DNA of 64,000 nt, taken from Streptomyces ochraceiscleroticus (GTDB taxonomy: Bacteria > Actinomycetota > Actinomycetes > Streptomycetales > Streptomycetaceae). Within the stretch, counting starts at the first letter, position 1. Every line of letters begins with the position of its first letter. Shown here piece after piece: positions 25,567-36,161 of the stretch. Where the stretch lies: positions 1 through 64,000 of the forward strand of contig NZ_JOAX01000034.1 in NCBI RefSeq assembly GCF_000720485.1. The letters are read 5' to 3'. The notes under the pieces were generated by a model that saw only the letters and a list, made by a program, of their open reading frames with translations, did not search any database and was not told the origin of the DNA. The position numbers and the translations under genes are program-made.

Positions 25567-27672
25567 GTGAGCACCAAGCCGACCACCACAGGTCTTGAGT
25601 GGACCGATCTGGACCAGCGGGCTGTCGATACCGTCCGCGTTCTGGCCATGGATTCCGTGCAGAAGGTCGGTAACGGCCACCCGGGCACGGCCATGAGCCT
25701 CGCTCCTGCCGCCTACACCCTTTTCCAGAAGGTCATGCGGCACGACCCCGCCGACCCGGACTGGACCGGCCGTGACCGGTTCGTGCTGTCCGCCGGCCAC
25801 TCGTCCCTGACCCTCTACATCCAGCTCTACCTCGCCGGTTTCGGCCTGGAGCTGGAGGACCTGATGGCCTTCCGCACCTGGGGTTCCAAGACCCCGGGCC
25901 ACCCGGAGTACGGCCACACCGTGGGTGTCGAGACCACCACCGGCCCCCTGGGCCAGGGCGTGGCCAACGCAGTGGGCATGGCGATGGCCGCCCGGTACGA
26001 GCGCGGCCTGTTCGACCCGGACGCCGCCCCCGGCACCTCGCCGTTCGACCACCACATCTACGCCATCGCCGGCGACGGCTGCCTCCAGGAGGGCATCTCC
26101 GCCGAGGCGTCGTCCATGGCCGGGCACCAGAAGCTCGGCAACCTGATCATGCTGTGGGACGACAACCACATCTCGATCGAGGGCGACACCGAGACCGCCA
26201 TCTCCGAAGACACCGTCAAGCGGTACGAGGCGTACGGCTGGCACGTCCAGCGCGTGGAGCCCAAGGAGAACGGCGACCTCGACCCCGAGGCGCTGTACGC
26301 GGCGATCGAGGCGGCCAAGGCCGAGACCGAGCGCCCGTCCTTCATCGCGATGCGCTCGATCATCGCCTGGCCGGCCCCCAACGCCCAGAACACCGAGGCC
26401 GCGCACGGCTCGGCGCTCGGCGGCGAGGAGGTCGCGGCCACCAAGCGCGTCCTCGGCTTCGACTCCGAGAAGGACTTCGAGGTCGCCGACGACGTCCTGT
26501 CGCACACCCGTGCGCTGCAGGACCGCGCCCGTGACGCCAAGACCGAGTGGGAGAAGTCCTTCGGCGAGTGGCGGACCGCCAACCCCGAGCGCGCGCAGGA
26601 GTTCGAGCGCATCCGCGCCGGCAAGCTGCCGGCCGGCTGGGAGGAGCAGCTCCCCTGCTTCGAGACCGGCAAGGCGGTGGCCACCCGTGCCGCCTCCGGC
26701 AAGGTCCTGCAGGCGCTGGGCGGCGTGATCCCCGAGCTGTGGGGCGGCTCCGCCGACCTCGCCGGCTCGAACAACACCACCATCGACAAGAACTCCTCGT
26801 TCCTGCCGGTGGGCAACCCGCTGCCGGAGGCCGACCCGTACGGCCGCACGATCCACTACGGCATCCGCGAGCACTCCATGGCCGCGGAGATGAACGGCAT
26901 CGCGCTGCACGGCAACACCCGCATCTACGGCGGCACCTTCCTGGTGTTCTCCGACTACATGCGCAACGCCGTGCGCCTGTCGGCCCTGATGCACCTGCCG
27001 GTCACCTACGTGTGGACGCACGACTCGATCGGTCTCGGCGAGGACGGCCCGACCCACCAGCCGGTGGAGCACCTGGCCTCGCTGCGCGCCATCCCCGGCC
27101 TCAACGTCGTCCGCCCGGCGGACGCCAACGAGACCGCGCTGGCCTGGGCCGAGATCAACAAGCGCTGGACCAAGGAGTACGGCAAGGGCGCCCCGCACGG
27201 CCTGGCGCTGACCCGCCAGGGCGTGCCGACGTACGAGCCCAACGCCGAGGGTGTCGCCAAGGGCGGTTACGTCCTGTTCGACGCCGAAGCAGCCGACGGG
27301 CAGAGCGCAGAGCCGCAGGCGGTGCTGATCGCCACCGGCTCCGAGGTGCACCTCGCGGTCGAGGCGCGTGAGCAGCTGCAGGCCGCGGGCGTTCCGACGC
27401 GCGTCGTCTCGATGCCGTGCGTGGAGTGGTTCGAGGAGCAGGACCAGGCGTACAAGGACAGCGTCCTGCCGCCGGCCGTCAAGGCCCGGGTCGCCGTCGA
27501 GGCGGGCATCGGCCTGACCTGGCACAAGTACGTGGGCGACGCCGGCCGCATCGTCTCGCTGGAGCACTTCGGTGCCTCCGCGGACGGCAAGGTCCTCTTC
27601 CGCGAGTTCGGCTTCACGCCCGAGAACGTGGCCGCCGCCGCGCGGGAATCGATCGACGCCGCCGCGCGCTGA
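25567..27672 (+). CDS. tkt: Transketolase
   Basis: A 701-residue thiamine-diphosphate enzyme of the non-oxidative pentose phosphate pathway, moving two-carbon units between sugar phosphates. Marks: [19 protein letters not shown] near the N-terminus, the ThDP motif [19 protein letters not shown] ending in LWDDN (about 160-195), [17 protein letters not shown], and the C-terminal domain [13 protein letters not shown]. The length is normal. Start is GTG. It is the first gene of a five-gene pathway operon and is divergent from ctaB. Confidence 0.96.
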   Translation: MSTKPTTTGLEWTDLDQRAVDTVRVLAMDSVQKVGNGHPGTAMSLAPAAYTLFQKVMRHDPADPDWTGRDRFVLSAGHSSLTLYIQLYLAGFGLELEDLMAFRTWGSKTPGHPEYGHTVGVETTTGPLGQGVANAVGMAMAARYERGLFDPDAAPGTSPFDHHIYAIAGDGCLQEGISAEASSMAGHQKLGNLIMLWDDNHISIEGDTETAISEDTVKRYEAYGWHVQRVEPKENGDLDPEALYAAIEAAKAETERPSFIAMRSIIAWPAPNAQNTEAAHGSALGGEEVAATKRVLGFDSEKDFEVADDVLSHTRALQDRARDAKTEWEKSFGEWRTANPERAQEFERIRAGKLPAGWEEQLPCFETGKAVATRAASGKVLQALGGVIPELWGGSADLAGSNNTTIDKNSSFLPVGNPLPEADPYGRTIHYGIREHSMAAEMNGIALHGNTRIYGGTFLVFSDYMRNAVRLSALMHLPVTYVWTHDSIGLGEDGPTHQPVEHLASLRAIPGLNVVRPADANETALAWAEINKRWTKEYGKGAPHGLALTRQGVPTYEPNAEGVAKGGYVLFDAEAADGQSAEPQAVLIATGSEVHLAVEAREQLQAAGVPTRVVSMPCVEWFEEQDQAYKDSVLPPAVKARVAVEAGIGLTWHKYVGDAGRIVSLEHFGASADGKVLFREFGFTPENVAAAARESIDAAAR

Positions 27673-27706
27673 CGCCCATAGACGACAAGTAGGAGATGCA
27701 ATTCCC

Positions 27707-28825
27707 ATGACAGACGCACTCAAGCGCCTTTCCGACGAAGGCGTTGCGATCTGGCTGGACGACCTGTCGCGCAAGCGCATCACGTCCGGCAACCTCGCCG
27801 AGCTGATCGACCAGAGCCACGTGGTGGGTGTCACCACCAACCCGTCGATCTTCCAGAAGGCGATCTCCTCGGGTGAGGGCTACGAGCAGCAGGTCTCCGA
27901 CCTCGCGGCCCGCAAGGTCACCGTCGAGGAAGCCATCCGCATGATCACCACCGCGGACGTCCGCGACGCGGCCGACATCCTGCGGCCGGTCTTCGACGCC
28001 ACCGACGGCCAGGACGGCCGGGTCTCCATCGAGGTCGACCCGCGCCTGGCGCACAACACCAAGGCGACCGTCGCCGAGGCCAAGCAGCTGGCCTGGCTGG
28101 TGGACCGCCCGAACACGCTCATCAAGATCCCGGCGACCAAGGCGGGCCTGCCCGCGATCACCGAGGTCATCGGCAAGGGCATCAGCGTCAACGTCACGCT
28201 GATCTTCTCGCTGGAGCGCTACCGCGAGGTCATGGACGCCTACATCGCGGGTCTGGAGAAGGCCAAGTCCCTGGGCCTTGAGCTGGGCAAGATCCACTCC
28301 GTCGCGTCCTTCTTCGTGTCCCGCGTGGACACCGAGATCGACAAGCGTCTGGACGGCATCGGCACCGACGAGGCCAAGGCCCTCAAGGGCAAGTCGGCGC
28401 TCGCCAACGCCCGGCTGGCCTACCAGGCGTACGAGGAGGTCTTCTCCTCCGACCGCTGGGCCGCCCTGGAGAAGGCCGGCGCCAACAAGCAGCGGCCGCT
28501 GTGGGCCTCCACCGGCGTCAAGGACCCCGAGCTCAAGGACACCCTGTACGTCGAGCAGCTGGTCGCGCCGAACACGGTCAACACCATGCCGGAGGCCACC
28601 CTGGAGGCCACCGCGGACCACGGCGAGATCACGGGTGACACCGTGAGCGGCGGGTACCAGGAGGCTCAGGCCGACATCGACGCGCTCGCGAAGGTGGGCG
28701 TCTCGTACGACGAGGTCGTCCAGCTCCTGGAGGACGAGGGCGTCGACAAGTTCGAGTCGGCCTGGAACGACCTGCTCAAGTCGACCGAGGCGGAGCTGAA
28801 GCGCCTCGCTCCTTCGGAGGGCTGA
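27707..28825 (+). CDS. tal: Transaldolase
   Basis: A 372-residue transaldolase, exchanging three-carbon units in the pentose phosphate pathway. The Schiff-base lysine is in [16 protein letters not shown] (about residue 140), and [15 protein letters not shown] and [15 protein letters not shown] are typical of the family's actinobacterial class. The ATG at 27707 follows AGGAGATG and starts the conserved sequence; the longer frame upstream overlaps tkt. It lies 34 bp after tkt and five bases before zwf. Confidence 0.95.
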   Translation: MTDALKRLSDEGVAIWLDDLSRKRITSGNLAELIDQSHVVGVTTNPSIFQKAISSGEGYEQQVSDLAARKVTVEEAIRMITTADVRDAADILRPVFDATDGQDGRVSIEVDPRLAHNTKATVAEAKQLAWLVDRPNTLIKIPATKAGLPAITEVIGKGISVNVTLIFSLERYREVMDAYIAGLEKAKSLGLELGKIHSVASFFVSRVDTEIDKRLDGIGTDEAKALKGKSALANARLAYQAYEEVFSSDRWAALEKAGANKQRPLWASTGVKDPELKDTLYVEQLVAPNTVNTMPEATLEATADHGEITGDTVSGGYQEAQADIDALAKVGVSYDEVVQLLEDEGVDKFESAWNDLLKSTEAELKRLAPSEG

Positions 28826-28830
28826 GACTC

Positions 28831-30354
28831 TTGTCAAGCAGCAATCCGCTGCGTGACGCCGCGGACCGACGGCTCCCGCGTATCGCGGGGCCGTCGGGCC
28901 TCGTCATCTTCGGCGTCACGGGCGATTTGTCACGTAAAAAGCTGATGCCCGCCGTTTACGACCTCGCCAACCGCGGCCTCCTCCCGCCGGGCTTCTCGCT
29001 CATCGGCTTCGCCCGCCGCGACTGGGAGAACGAGGACTTCGCCCAGGTCGTGCACGACGCGGTCAAGGAACACTCGCGCACCCCCTTCCGCGAGGAGGTC
29101 TGGCAGCAGCTCAGCCAGGGCATGCGCTTCGTCCAGGGCAACTTCGACGACGACGCGGCCTTCGAGCAGCTCAAGTCCACGATCCAGGACCTGGACAAGG
29201 CGCAGGGCACCGGCGGCAACTTCGCCTTCTACCTGTCCGTGCCGCCCAAGTTCTTCCCCACCGTCGTCCAGCAGCTCAAGAACCACGGGCTGGCCGACCA
29301 GAAGGACGGCTCCTGGCGCCGCGCGGTCATCGAGAAGCCCTTCGGCCACGACCTGGAGAGCGCCCGCGAGCTCAACCAGGTCGTCCACGAGGTCTTCCCG
29401 CCCGAGTCGGTCTTCCGGATCGACCACTACCTCGGCAAGGAGACGGTCCAGAACATCCTGGCGCTGCGCTTCGCCAACACGATGTTCGAGCCCCTGTGGA
29501 ACCGCTCCTACGTGGACCACGTGCAGATCACGATGGCCGAGGACATCGGCATCGGCGGCCGGGCCGGGTACTACGACGGCATCGGCGCCGCGCGTGACGT
29601 GATCCAGAACCACCTCCTCCAGCTCCTCGCGCTGACCGCCATGGAGGAGCCCGCCTCCTTCGACGCGGACGCGCTGGTCGCGGAGAAGGCCAAGGTCCTC
29701 GGCGCCGTCCGGCTGCCCAAGGACCTGGGCAAGGAGACGGTGCGCGCGCAGTACGCGGAAGGCTGGCAGGGCGGCGAGCAGGCCGTCGGCTACCTCCAGG
29801 AAGAGGGCATCGACCCCCAGTCGAAGACCGACACCTACGCCGCGATCAAGCTGGGCATCGACAACCGCCGCTGGGCGGGCGTGCCCTTCTACCTGCGCAC
29901 CGGCAAGCGCCTGGGCCGCCGCGTCACCGAGATCGCGGTCGTCTTCCAGCGCGCCCCGCACTCCCCCTTCGACCACACCGCCACCGAGGAGCTGGGGCAG
30001 AACGCCCTGGTCATCCGCGTGCAGCCGGACGAAGGCGTGACGGTCCGGTTCGGCTCGAAGGTCCCGGGTACCTCGATGGAGGTGCGGGACGTGTCGATGG
30101 ACTTCGCGTACGGCGAGTCCTTCACGGAGTCCAGCCCCGAGGCGTACGAGCGCCTGATCCTGGACGTCCTCCTCGGCGACGCCAACCTCTTCCCGCGCAC
30201 GGAGGAGGTCGAGCTGTCCTGGAAGATCCTCGACCCGATCGAGCAGTACTGGGACAAGCACGGCAAGCCCGCGCAGTACCCGGCGGGTACCTGGGGGCCC
30301 GTCGAGGCGGACGAAATGCTCGCACGAGACGGACGGAGCTGGCGTCGGCCATGA
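28831..30354 (+). CDS. zwf: Glucose-6-phosphate 1-dehydrogenase
   Basis: A 507-residue NADP-dependent enzyme that opens the oxidative pentose phosphate pathway. Nucleotide-binding motif VIFGVTGDLSRKKLMPAVY (about 25-43), the active-site signature RIDHYLGKETVQNI (about 190) and the C-terminal GTWGPVEADEMLARDGRSW are all present. The start is TTG at 28831, supported by CGGAGGG about nine bases upstream. Its stop overlaps the opcA ATG by four bases, and the OpcA protein is needed for its activity in actinobacteria. Confidence 0.95.
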   Translation: MSSSNPLRDAADRRLPRIAGPSGLVIFGVTGDLSRKKLMPAVYDLANRGLLPPGFSLIGFARRDWENEDFAQVVHDAVKEHSRTPFREEVWQQLSQGMRFVQGNFDDDAAFEQLKSTIQDLDKAQGTGGNFAFYLSVPPKFFPTVVQQLKNHGLADQKDGSWRRAVIEKPFGHDLESARELNQVVHEVFPPESVFRIDHYLGKETVQNILALRFANTMFEPLWNRSYVDHVQITMAEDIGIGGRAGYYDGIGAARDVIQNHLLQLLALTAMEEPASFDADALVAEKAKVLGAVRLPKDLGKETVRAQYAEGWQGGEQAVGYLQEEGIDPQSKTDTYAAIKLGIDNRRWAGVPFYLRTGKRLGRRVTEIAVVFQRAPHSPFDHTATEELGQNALVIRVQPDEGVTVRFGSKVPGTSMEVRDVSMDFAYGESFTESSPEAYERLILDVLLGDANLFPRTEEVELSWKILDPIEQYWDKHGKPAQYPAGTWGPVEADEMLARDGRSWRRP

Positions 30355-31421
30355 AGATCGATCTCACCGAAACCACGGCCAGCAAGATCAACAAGGCGCT
30401 GGTGCAGGGTCGCCGTGCCATCGGCACGCCGGCCGTCGGCATGGTGCTCACCCTCGTCATCGTCACGGACGAGGAGAACGCCTACGACGCGGTCAGGGCC
30501 GCCAACAACGCCTCGCGCGAGCACCCCTCGCGCACCCTGGTCGTCATCAAGCGCGCCAGCCGATCCCCGCGGGACCGCGCCAAGCCGCGCCTCGACGCCG
30601 AGGTCCGGGTCGGCGCGGACGCCGGCACGGGCGAGACGGTCGTCCTGCGGCTGCACGGCGAGGCCATCAACCACGCCCAGTCCGTCGTGCTGCCGCTGCT
30701 GCTGCCGGACGCCCCCGTGGTGGTCTGGTGGCCGGTCGGCGGCCCGACCGACCCGGCCAACGACCCGCTCGGGTCGCTCGCCCAGCGCCGCGTCACCGAC
30801 ACCTACGCCACCGAGCAGCCGGTCCGGGAACTGACCGCGCGCGCCGCGGCGTACACCCCCGGCGACACCGACCTGGCCTGGACCCGCATCACGCCCTGGC
30901 GCTCGATGCTGGCCGCCGCGCTCGACCAGCAGCCGAGCGAGGTCACCTCGGTCACGGTCGAGGGCGAGGAGTTCAATCCGAGCTGCGAGCTGCTGGCCAT
31001 GTGGCTCGCGGACCGGCTGCACGTCCCCGTCGAGCGGACGCTCTCCGCGGGCCCCGGCCTCACGGCCGTCCGCATGGAGACCAAGAACGGTCCGATCGTG
31101 CTGGACCGCCCGGACGGCGCGATGGCCACGCTGTGCATGACCGGCCAGCCGGACCGTGCGGTGGCGCTGCAGCGGCGGGAGACCGCCGAGCTGCTCGCCG
31201 AGGAGCTGCGCCGGCTGGACCCGGACGACACCTACGCGTCCGCGCTGAAGTACGGCGTGGAGCGCCTGGGGTCGTACAAGGACGCCCAGCCCGGTGTCTC
31301 GGCCAAGACCGCCGAGGCCGCCGAGCAGGAGGCCGAGGCCGAGCCGCAGTCCGCCGAGGACGCCCCCAAGGGGAAGGCCGCGGCCAAGAAGGCGCCCGCG
31401 AAGAAGGCGGCCGCCAAGTGA
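30351..31421 (+). CDS. opcA: Glucose-6-phosphate dehydrogenase assembly protein OpcA
   Basis: A 356-residue OpcA, required for assembly or activation of Zwf. Core motifs: MKIDLTETTASKINKALV at the start, RTLVVIKRASRSPRDRAKP, and LPLLLPDAPVVVWWPVGGP. The last 50 residues are Glu/Ala then Lys/Ala-rich (GKAAAKKAPAKKAAAK), an added tail outside the conserved domain. It is coupled to zwf by ATGA and to pgl by GTGA. Confidence 0.92.
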   Translation: MKIDLTETTASKINKALVQGRRAIGTPAVGMVLTLVIVTDEENAYDAVRAANNASREHPSRTLVVIKRASRSPRDRAKPRLDAEVRVGADAGTGETVVLRLHGEAINHAQSVVLPLLLPDAPVVVWWPVGGPTDPANDPLGSLAQRRVTDTYATEQPVRELTARAAAYTPGDTDLAWTRITPWRSMLAAALDQQPSEVTSVTVEGEEFNPSCELLAMWLADRLHVPVERTLSAGPGLTAVRMETKNGPIVLDRPDGAMATLCMTGQPDRAVALQRRETAELLAEELRRLDPDDTYASALKYGVERLGSYKDAQPGVSAKTAEAAEQEAEAEPQSAEDAPKGKAAAKKAPAKKAAAK

Positions 31422-32200
31422 GTGCGCCGCAGGTCGTCGTCCACCGCGACAAGGAACTGATGGCCAAGGCCGCCGCGGCCCGGCTGATCACGAAGATCGT
31501 GGACGCCCAGGCGGCGCGTGGCTCCGCCTCCGTCGTCCTGACCGGCGGCCGCAACGGCAACGGCCTGCTCGCCGCCCTCGCCGAGTCCCCCGCGCGGGAC
31601 GCGGTGGACTGGTCCCGGCTGGACCTGTGGTGGGGCGACGAGCGGTTCCTGCCCGAGGGCGACCCGGAGCGCAACCACACCCAGGCCCGTGAGGCGCTGC
31701 TGGACAGCGTCCCGGTGGACCCGGCGCGGGTGCACGTGATGGCGCCGTCCGACGGCGGGTACGGCAACGACGCGGACGCTGCGGCGGAGGCGTACGCCGC
31801 TGCCCTGGCCGCGGCAGCCGGACCGGAGGACCACGGGCCCGTCCCGTCCTTCGACGTCCTCCTGCTGGGTGTCGGCCCGGACACCCACGTCGCCTCGCTC
31901 TTCCCGGAGCACCCGGCCGCGCGGGAGACCGAGCGGACGGTGGTCGGCGTGCACGGCGCGCCCAAGCCGCCGCCCACCCGGATCTCGCTGACCCTGCCCG
32001 CGATCCGCGCGGCGCGGGAGGTCTGGCTGCTCGCGGCGGGCGAGGACAAGGCGAACGCGGCCGCGATGGCCCTCTCCGGCGCGGGCGAGATACAGGCGCC
32101 CGCGGCGGGCGCGTACGGCCGCAGCCGTACGCTCTGGCTGCTGGACGAGGCGGCCGCCTCCCAGCTGCCGCGCGGGCTGTACCCGCCGGCCTCGGCCTGA
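31418..32200 (+). CDS. pgl: 6-phosphogluconolactonase
   Basis: A 260-residue lactonase of the glucosamine-6-phosphate isomerase fold that hydrolyses 6-phosphogluconolactone. It shows VVLTGGRNGNGLLAAL, WWGDERFLPEGDPERNHTQAREALL, DVLLLGVGPDTHVASLFPEHPA and ISLTLPAIRAAREVWLLAAGEDKA. GTG at 31418 overlaps the opcA stop. It closes the operon, and a strong hairpin follows. Confidence 0.93.
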   Translation: MSAPQVVVHRDKELMAKAAAARLITKIVDAQAARGSASVVLTGGRNGNGLLAALAESPARDAVDWSRLDLWWGDERFLPEGDPERNHTQAREALLDSVPVDPARVHVMAPSDGGYGNDADAAAEAYAAALAAAAGPEDHGPVPSFDVLLLGVGPDTHVASLFPEHPAARETERTVVGVHGAPKPPPTRISLTLPAIRAAREVWLLAAGEDKANAAAMALSGAGEIQAPAAGAYGRSRTLWLLDEAAASQLPRGLYPPASA

Positions 32201-32219
32201 CGGGTCCGCCGCACGACGA

Positions 32220-32261
32220 ACGGCCCGGCTCCCACGGTGCTCACCGTGGGAGCCGGGCCGT
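32220..32261 (+). terminator. Terminator of the tkt-tal-zwf-opcA-pgl operon
   Basis: Perfect 20-bp arms with a two-base centre, starting 20 bp after the pgl stop and followed by CGTCGTGT. The small gene on the other strand ends at 32297, so it can serve both directions. Confidence 0.82.
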
Positions 32262-32296
32262 CGTCGTGTCCGGGGCCCGGACGGCCGCTCAGCGGC

Positions 32297-32563
32297 TCAC
32301 GACGCGCGCTCCCGCTCCTGGCGCACCATGGCGTTGGCCATCCGCGCCGGGTCCTGGAGGTCGCCCACCGCGACGCCGTCGACGTCCTCGTCGAGGGTGT
32401 TGTACGGGCCGAGGCCGACGTCCTTGTCGCCCTTGTCGCCCTGCACCGCTTCCAGGTGCCGGGCGGTCACCTCCTGCTGCTTGGCCGCGGGCTGGTCCAC
32501 CAGCCACTCGCGGTTCTCCGGGGTCAGCAGGTTCAGAAAGCTCGTGAGCGCGTCTTCGTGCAC
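32297..32563 (-). CDS. Small protein downstream of pgi
   Basis: An 88-residue acidic protein of unknown function, five bases after the pgi stop on the same strand. It starts HEDALTSFLNLLTPENREWLVDQPAAKQQEVTARHLEAVQ and ends in RMANAMVRQERERAS. It has no membrane segment or signal. The start is inferred to be GTG at 32563; the open frame upstream runs into pgi. The amino acid make-up is protein-like, and the tight spacing suggests co-expression with pgi. No family was recognised. Confidence 0.55.
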   Translation of the reverse strand: MHEDALTSFLNLLTPENREWLVDQPAAKQQEVTARHLEAVQGDKGDKDVGLGPYNTLDEDVDGVAVGDLQDPARMANAMVRQERERAS

Positions 32564-32568
32564 CGGGA

Positions 32569-34221
32569 TCAGCGCCCCCGCATCGTGCGGTAGGTGGCGA
32601 CCAGCGACTTCGTCGAGGCGTCCAGGCCCTCGACCTCGGCGCCCTCGGTCAGCGCGGGCTCCACGCGCTTGGCGAGGACCTTGCCGAGCTCCACGCCCCA
32701 CTGGTCGAAGGAGTCGATGTTCCAGACCGCGCCCTGGACGAACACCTTGTGCTCGTAGAGGGCGATGAGCTGGCCCAGCACGGACGGGCTGAGCTCCTTG
32801 GCCAGGATGGTCGTGGAGGGGCGGTTGCCCTTGAAGGTCTTGTGCGTCACCAGTTCCTCGGGCACGCCCTCGGCGCGCACCTGCTCCGGCGTCTTGCCGA
32901 AGGCCAGCGCCTGGCCCTGCGCGAAGAGGTTGGCCATCAGCAGGTCGTGCTGGGCGACCAGACCGGGCTGGAGGTCCTCGACCGGCTGTGCGAAGCCGAT
33001 GAAGTCGGCCGGGATCATCTTCGTGCCCTGGTGCAGGAGCTGGTAGTACGCGTGCTGGCCGTTCGTGCCGGGCGTGCCCCAGACCACCGGACCGGTCTGC
33101 CAGGACACCTCCTCGCCGTCCCGGCCCACGTACTTGCCGTTGGACTCCATGTCGAGCTGCTGGAGGTACGCGGTGAACTTGGAGAGGTAGTGGCTGTACG
33201 GCAGGACCGCGTGCGACTGCGCGTCCCAGAAGTTGCCGTACCAGACGCCGAGCAGGCCGAGCAGCAGCGGCGCGTTCTCCTCGGGCGGCGCGCAGCGGAA
33301 GTGCTCGTCGACGAGGTGGAAGCCGGCCAGCATCTCGCGGAAGTGCTCCGGGCCGATCGCGATCATCAGCGAGAGGCCGATGGCCGAGTCGTAGGAGTAA
33401 CGGCCGCCGACCCAGTCCCAGAACTCGAACATGTTCGCCGTGTCGATGCCGAACTCCGACACCTTCTCGGCGTTGGTCGACAGCGCCACGAAGTGCTTGG
33501 CGACCGCCTCGTCACCGGCCCGCAGGCCGGTCAGCAGCCAGTCGCGGGCCGAGGTGGCGTTGGTGATCGTCTCGATGGTGGTGAACGTCTTCGAGGCGAT
33601 GATGAAGAGCGTCTCGGCCGGGTCCAGGTCGCGCACGGCCTCGTGCAGGTCCGCGCCGTCGACGTTGGAGACGAACCGGAACTGCATGTCGCGGTCGGAG
33701 TACGCGCGCAGCGCCTCGTACGCCATCGCCGGACCCAGGTCCGAGCCGCCGATGCCGACGTTGACGACGGTCTTGATGCGCTTGCCGGTGTGGCCCTTCC
33801 AATCGCCGGAGCGGACCCGGTCGGCGAACGTGGACATCCTCGTGAGGACGTGCTGCACGGCCGGGACGACGTTCTCGCCGTCGACCTCGATGTCGGCCGA
33901 GCCGGGCGCGCGCAGCGCGGTGTGCAGCACCGCGCGGTTCTCGGTGATATTGATCTTCTCGCCGCGGAACATGGCGTCCCGCAGCTCGGTGACCTTCGTC
34001 GCGGCGGCCAGCTCGCGCAGCAGCCGCAGCGTCTCGTCGGTCACCAGGTGCTTGGAGTAGTCCAGGTGCAGGTCACCGACCTGGAGCGTGTACCGCTCCG
34101 CCCGGCCCGGGTCCTGCTCGAACAGCTCTCGCAGATGCGTGCTCGCGAGCTGTTCGCGGTGCTTCCCCAGGGCCGCCCACTCGGACGTCTGGTCGAGCCT
34201 GCTGCGGCCATCTGCGTTCAT
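32569..34221 (-). CDS. pgi: Glucose-6-phosphate isomerase
   Basis: A 550-residue isomerase of glucose 6-phosphate and fructose 6-phosphate. Marks: [19 protein letters not shown] (about 150), [20 protein letters not shown], the catalytic glutamate in [11 protein letters not shown], the histidine in [20 protein letters not shown], and the signature [12 protein letters not shown] with the catalytic lysine. The ATG at 34221 (MNADGRSRL) is preferred since AGAAGG lies 12 bases before it; an ATG at 34230 is in frame but too close to that site. Single gene with the small gene behind it. Confidence 0.94.
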   Translation of the reverse strand: MNADGRSRLDQTSEWAALGKHREQLASTHLRELFEQDPGRAERYTLQVGDLHLDYSKHLVTDETLRLLRELAAATKVTELRDAMFRGEKINITENRAVLHTALRAPGSADIEVDGENVVPAVQHVLTRMSTFADRVRSGDWKGHTGKRIKTVVNVGIGGSDLGPAMAYEALRAYSDRDMQFRFVSNVDGADLHEAVRDLDPAETLFIIASKTFTTIETITNATSARDWLLTGLRAGDEAVAKHFVALSTNAEKVSEFGIDTANMFEFWDWVGGRYSYDSAIGLSLMIAIGPEHFREMLAGFHLVDEHFRCAPPEENAPLLLGLLGVWYGNFWDAQSHAVLPYSHYLSKFTAYLQQLDMESNGKYVGRDGEEVSWQTGPVVWGTPGTNGQHAYYQLLHQGTKMIPADFIGFAQPVEDLQPGLVAQHDLLMANLFAQGQALAFGKTPEQVRAEGVPEELVTHKTFKGNRPSTTILAKELSPSVLGQLIALYEHKVFVQGAVWNIDSFDQWGVELGKVLAKRVEPALTEGAEVEGLDASTKSLVATYRTMRGR

Positions 34222-34379
34222 CTCGGACATCAGCCTTCTTTGGTCTCGTATCGGCCCCGCCACCCCCCAACCTAATTGATCAGGCGACGAGATGAGATGT
34301 CCGCCCGCTGTCGAACGGCTGACACGAATGTGTCCGTACCGGATTCACCTGCGAAGCCACTCGAACAGCGGAACGCGAG

Positions 34380-34417
34380 CGGCCCGGCAGGAAGGCCGAA
34401 ACCTTCCGGCCGGGCCG
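34380..34417 (-). terminator. Terminator downstream of the rbpA-like gene
   Basis: Arms 34380-34395 and 34402-34417 pair at 15 of 16 positions with a six-base loop, starting 58 bp after the stop of the RbpA-family gene. Confidence 0.7.
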
Positions 34418-34474
34418 GTGCACACTCTTCTCCTCCGCCGGACGCGGGTGTTCGGCGCCGCCGGGGCCGCGTCC

Positions 34475-34810
34475 TCAGATCTCGCCGCGGAGCTTGGCGA
34501 GCGCCTCCGCGAGAATCGCCTCGCCGTCCGCGTCCGTCCGGCGCTCCCGTACGTACGCCAGGTGCGTCTTGTACGGCTCGGTGCGCGGCGGGTCCGGCGG
34601 GTTGTCCCGGTCCTTGCCTGCGGGGAAGCCACAGCGCGGGCAGTCCCAAGTGTCAGGAATCTGCGCGTCGCCGGCGAAGCTGGGCTGTGTCTCGTGCCCG
34701 TTGGAGCACCAGAAGGAGATGCGGATGCGAGGCGCGGACTCGCCCCGCTCGGCCTCCCCCATCGGCCCCGCCCCGACCCGACTTCCTCGGATCGCGTTGC
34801 CACTTGCCAC
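34475..34810 (-). CDS. RbpA-family RNA polymerase-binding protein
   Basis: A 111-residue RbpA-family protein. RbpA binds RNA polymerase and group 1/2 sigma factors and stabilises the open complex. The core domain shows the zinc-type pattern ISFWCSNGHETQPSF and WDCPRCGFPAG (one Cys-His group and one C-x2-C). The C-terminal sigma-interacting part is EPYKTHLAYVRERRTDADGEAILAEALAKLRGE. It differs clearly from the canonical RbpA I remember from S. coelicolor, so it is probably a paralogue. GTG at 34810 follows AGGGAG by eight bases. Upstream neighbour is secG, downstream pgi. Confidence 0.82.
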   Translation of the reverse strand: MASGNAIRGSRVGAGPMGEAERGESAPRIRISFWCSNGHETQPSFAGDAQIPDTWDCPRCGFPAGKDRDNPPDPPRTEPYKTHLAYVRERRTDADGEAILAEALAKLRGEI

Positions 34811-34975
34811 GGTCGTAACTCCCTGCGTCATGGTGCTGCGAAGCCTCGATGGGAGCCTCCGCTGCGGGCGCCCAGTCTACGTAAGGCCCAACGCGCGTCC
34901 AGTGACAGGAGTTACCCGGCCACGGAAGGACGCCGCACTCATGATAAGCCGCGCCCCCGACACAGTGTCAGCTCT

Positions 34976-35212
34976 CTAGCTGTCCAGCTTCATCAGGATG
35001 CCGAGGACGACGATGCAGGCGAACCAGAGCAGGCCGACGACGATGGTGATGCGGTCGAGGTTCCGCTCGGCGACGGAGGAACCGCCGACCGAGGACTGCA
35101 TACCGCCACCGAACATGTCGGACAGGCCGCCGCCCTTCCCCTTGTGCATGAGCACCAGCATCATCAGCAGCGCGCTGAAGACGATGAGGGCGATCGAGAA
35201 TCCCATGACCAC
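34976..35212 (-). CDS. secG: Protein translocase subunit SecG
   Basis: A 78-residue SecG, part of the SecYEG channel. It has two membrane segments (residues about 4-22 and 55-74) and the conserved loop LMHKGKGGGLSDMFGGGMQSSVGGSSVAERNLDRIT. The start is GTG at 35212 or ATG at 35206; they differ by two residues and the sequence does not decide. It follows tpiA on the same strand with a hairpin between, the usual Streptomyces order gap-pgk-tpiA-secG. Confidence 0.92.
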   Translation of the reverse strand: MVMGFSIALIVFSALLMMLVLMHKGKGGGLSDMFGGGMQSSVGGSSVAERNLDRITIVVGLLWFACIVVLGILMKLDS

Positions 35213-35299
35213 TGGTGGACCAACTCTCTAGGACTGGCGGACGGAAGGACAAGCGGATCAAACGGTGTGGGGCCGGGGCGGCGTCGTGTGACACCGGGA

Positions 35300-35329
35300 C
35301 CCGGCCCCGACAGCCTACGACGGGCCGGG
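35300..35329 (-). terminator. Hairpin between tpiA and secG
   Basis: Perfect 8-bp arms CCCGGCCC (35300-35307) and GGGCCGGG (35322-35329) about 50 bp after the tpiA stop. It may end or attenuate the gap-pgk-tpiA transcript before secG. Confidence 0.5.
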
Positions 35330-35378
35330 CCCGTCGTCATAGCTGCTGCTCACGGTGGTACGGAGCGCAGCGTGACCG

Positions 35379-36155
35379 CTACTGGTCGCGGAATCGAACG
35401 ATCTTGACGAACTCGTCGGCGTCCAGCGCGGCGCCGCCGATCAGCGCGCCGTCGACGTCCGGCTGCGCCATGATCGCCGCGACGTTCCCGGACTTCACCG
35501 AGCCGCCGTACTGGATGCGCACCTTGTCGGCGAGCTCCTGGCTGTACAGCTCCGCGAGGCGGCGGCGGATCGCACCGCAGACCTCCTGGGCGTCCTCCGG
35601 GGTGGCGACCTCGCCGGTGCCGATGGCCCACACCGGCTCGTACGCGATCACGATGGTCTCGGCCTGCTCGGCCGGGACGTCCTGCAGCGCGCCGTCGACC
35701 TGGGCGAGGGTGTGCGTGACCTGGTTGCCCGCCTTGCGGACGTCCAGGCCCTCACCGACGCACAGGATCGGCGTGATGCCGTGCTTGAAGGCGGCCTTGA
35801 CCTTGGCGTTGCAGACCGCCTCGTCCTCGCCGTGGTACTGGCGGCGCTCGCTGTGGCCGATGGCCACGTACGCGCACTTCAGCTTGGCGAGCATCGGGCC
35901 GGAGACCTCACCGGTGAAGGCACCGGAGTCGTGCGCCGAGATGTCCTGGGCGCCGTACTTGATCTTCAGCTTGTCGCCGTCGACCAGGGTCTGCACCGAG
36001 CGGATGTCGGTGAAGGGCGGCAGGACCGCGACCTCGACGGCCTCGTAGTCCTTGTCGGCGAGCGCGAAGGCGAGCTTCTGGACGTGGGCGATGGCCTCGA
36101 GGTGGTTGAGGTTCATCTTCCAGTTGCCCGCCATCAGCGGGGTACGGCTACTCAC
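35379..36155 (-). CDS. tpiA: Triosephosphate isomerase
   Basis: A 258-residue TIM-barrel enzyme. The family opening [16 protein letters not shown] has the active-site Asn and Lys; the catalytic histidine is in [13 protein letters not shown] (about 100), the catalytic glutamate in [13 protein letters not shown] (about 172), and the phosphate loops in [11 protein letters not shown] and [14 protein letters not shown]. Start is GTG at 36155, six bases after the pgk stop, so the two are co-transcribed. Confidence 0.95.
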   Translation of the reverse strand: MSSRTPLMAGNWKMNLNHLEAIAHVQKLAFALADKDYEAVEVAVLPPFTDIRSVQTLVDGDKLKIKYGAQDISAHDSGAFTGEVSGPMLAKLKCAYVAIGHSERRQYHGEDEAVCNAKVKAAFKHGITPILCVGEGLDVRKAGNQVTHTLAQVDGALQDVPAEQAETIVIAYEPVWAIGTGEVATPEDAQEVCGAIRRRLAELYSQELADKVRIQYGGSVKSGNVAAIMAQPDVDGALIGGAALDADEFVKIVRFRDQ

Positions 36156-36161
36156 GTTTGT

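Noticed and set aside
25396..27840. An 814-residue minus-strand open frame opposite tkt
   Set aside because: No domain is readable and the plus strand encodes a full transketolase.
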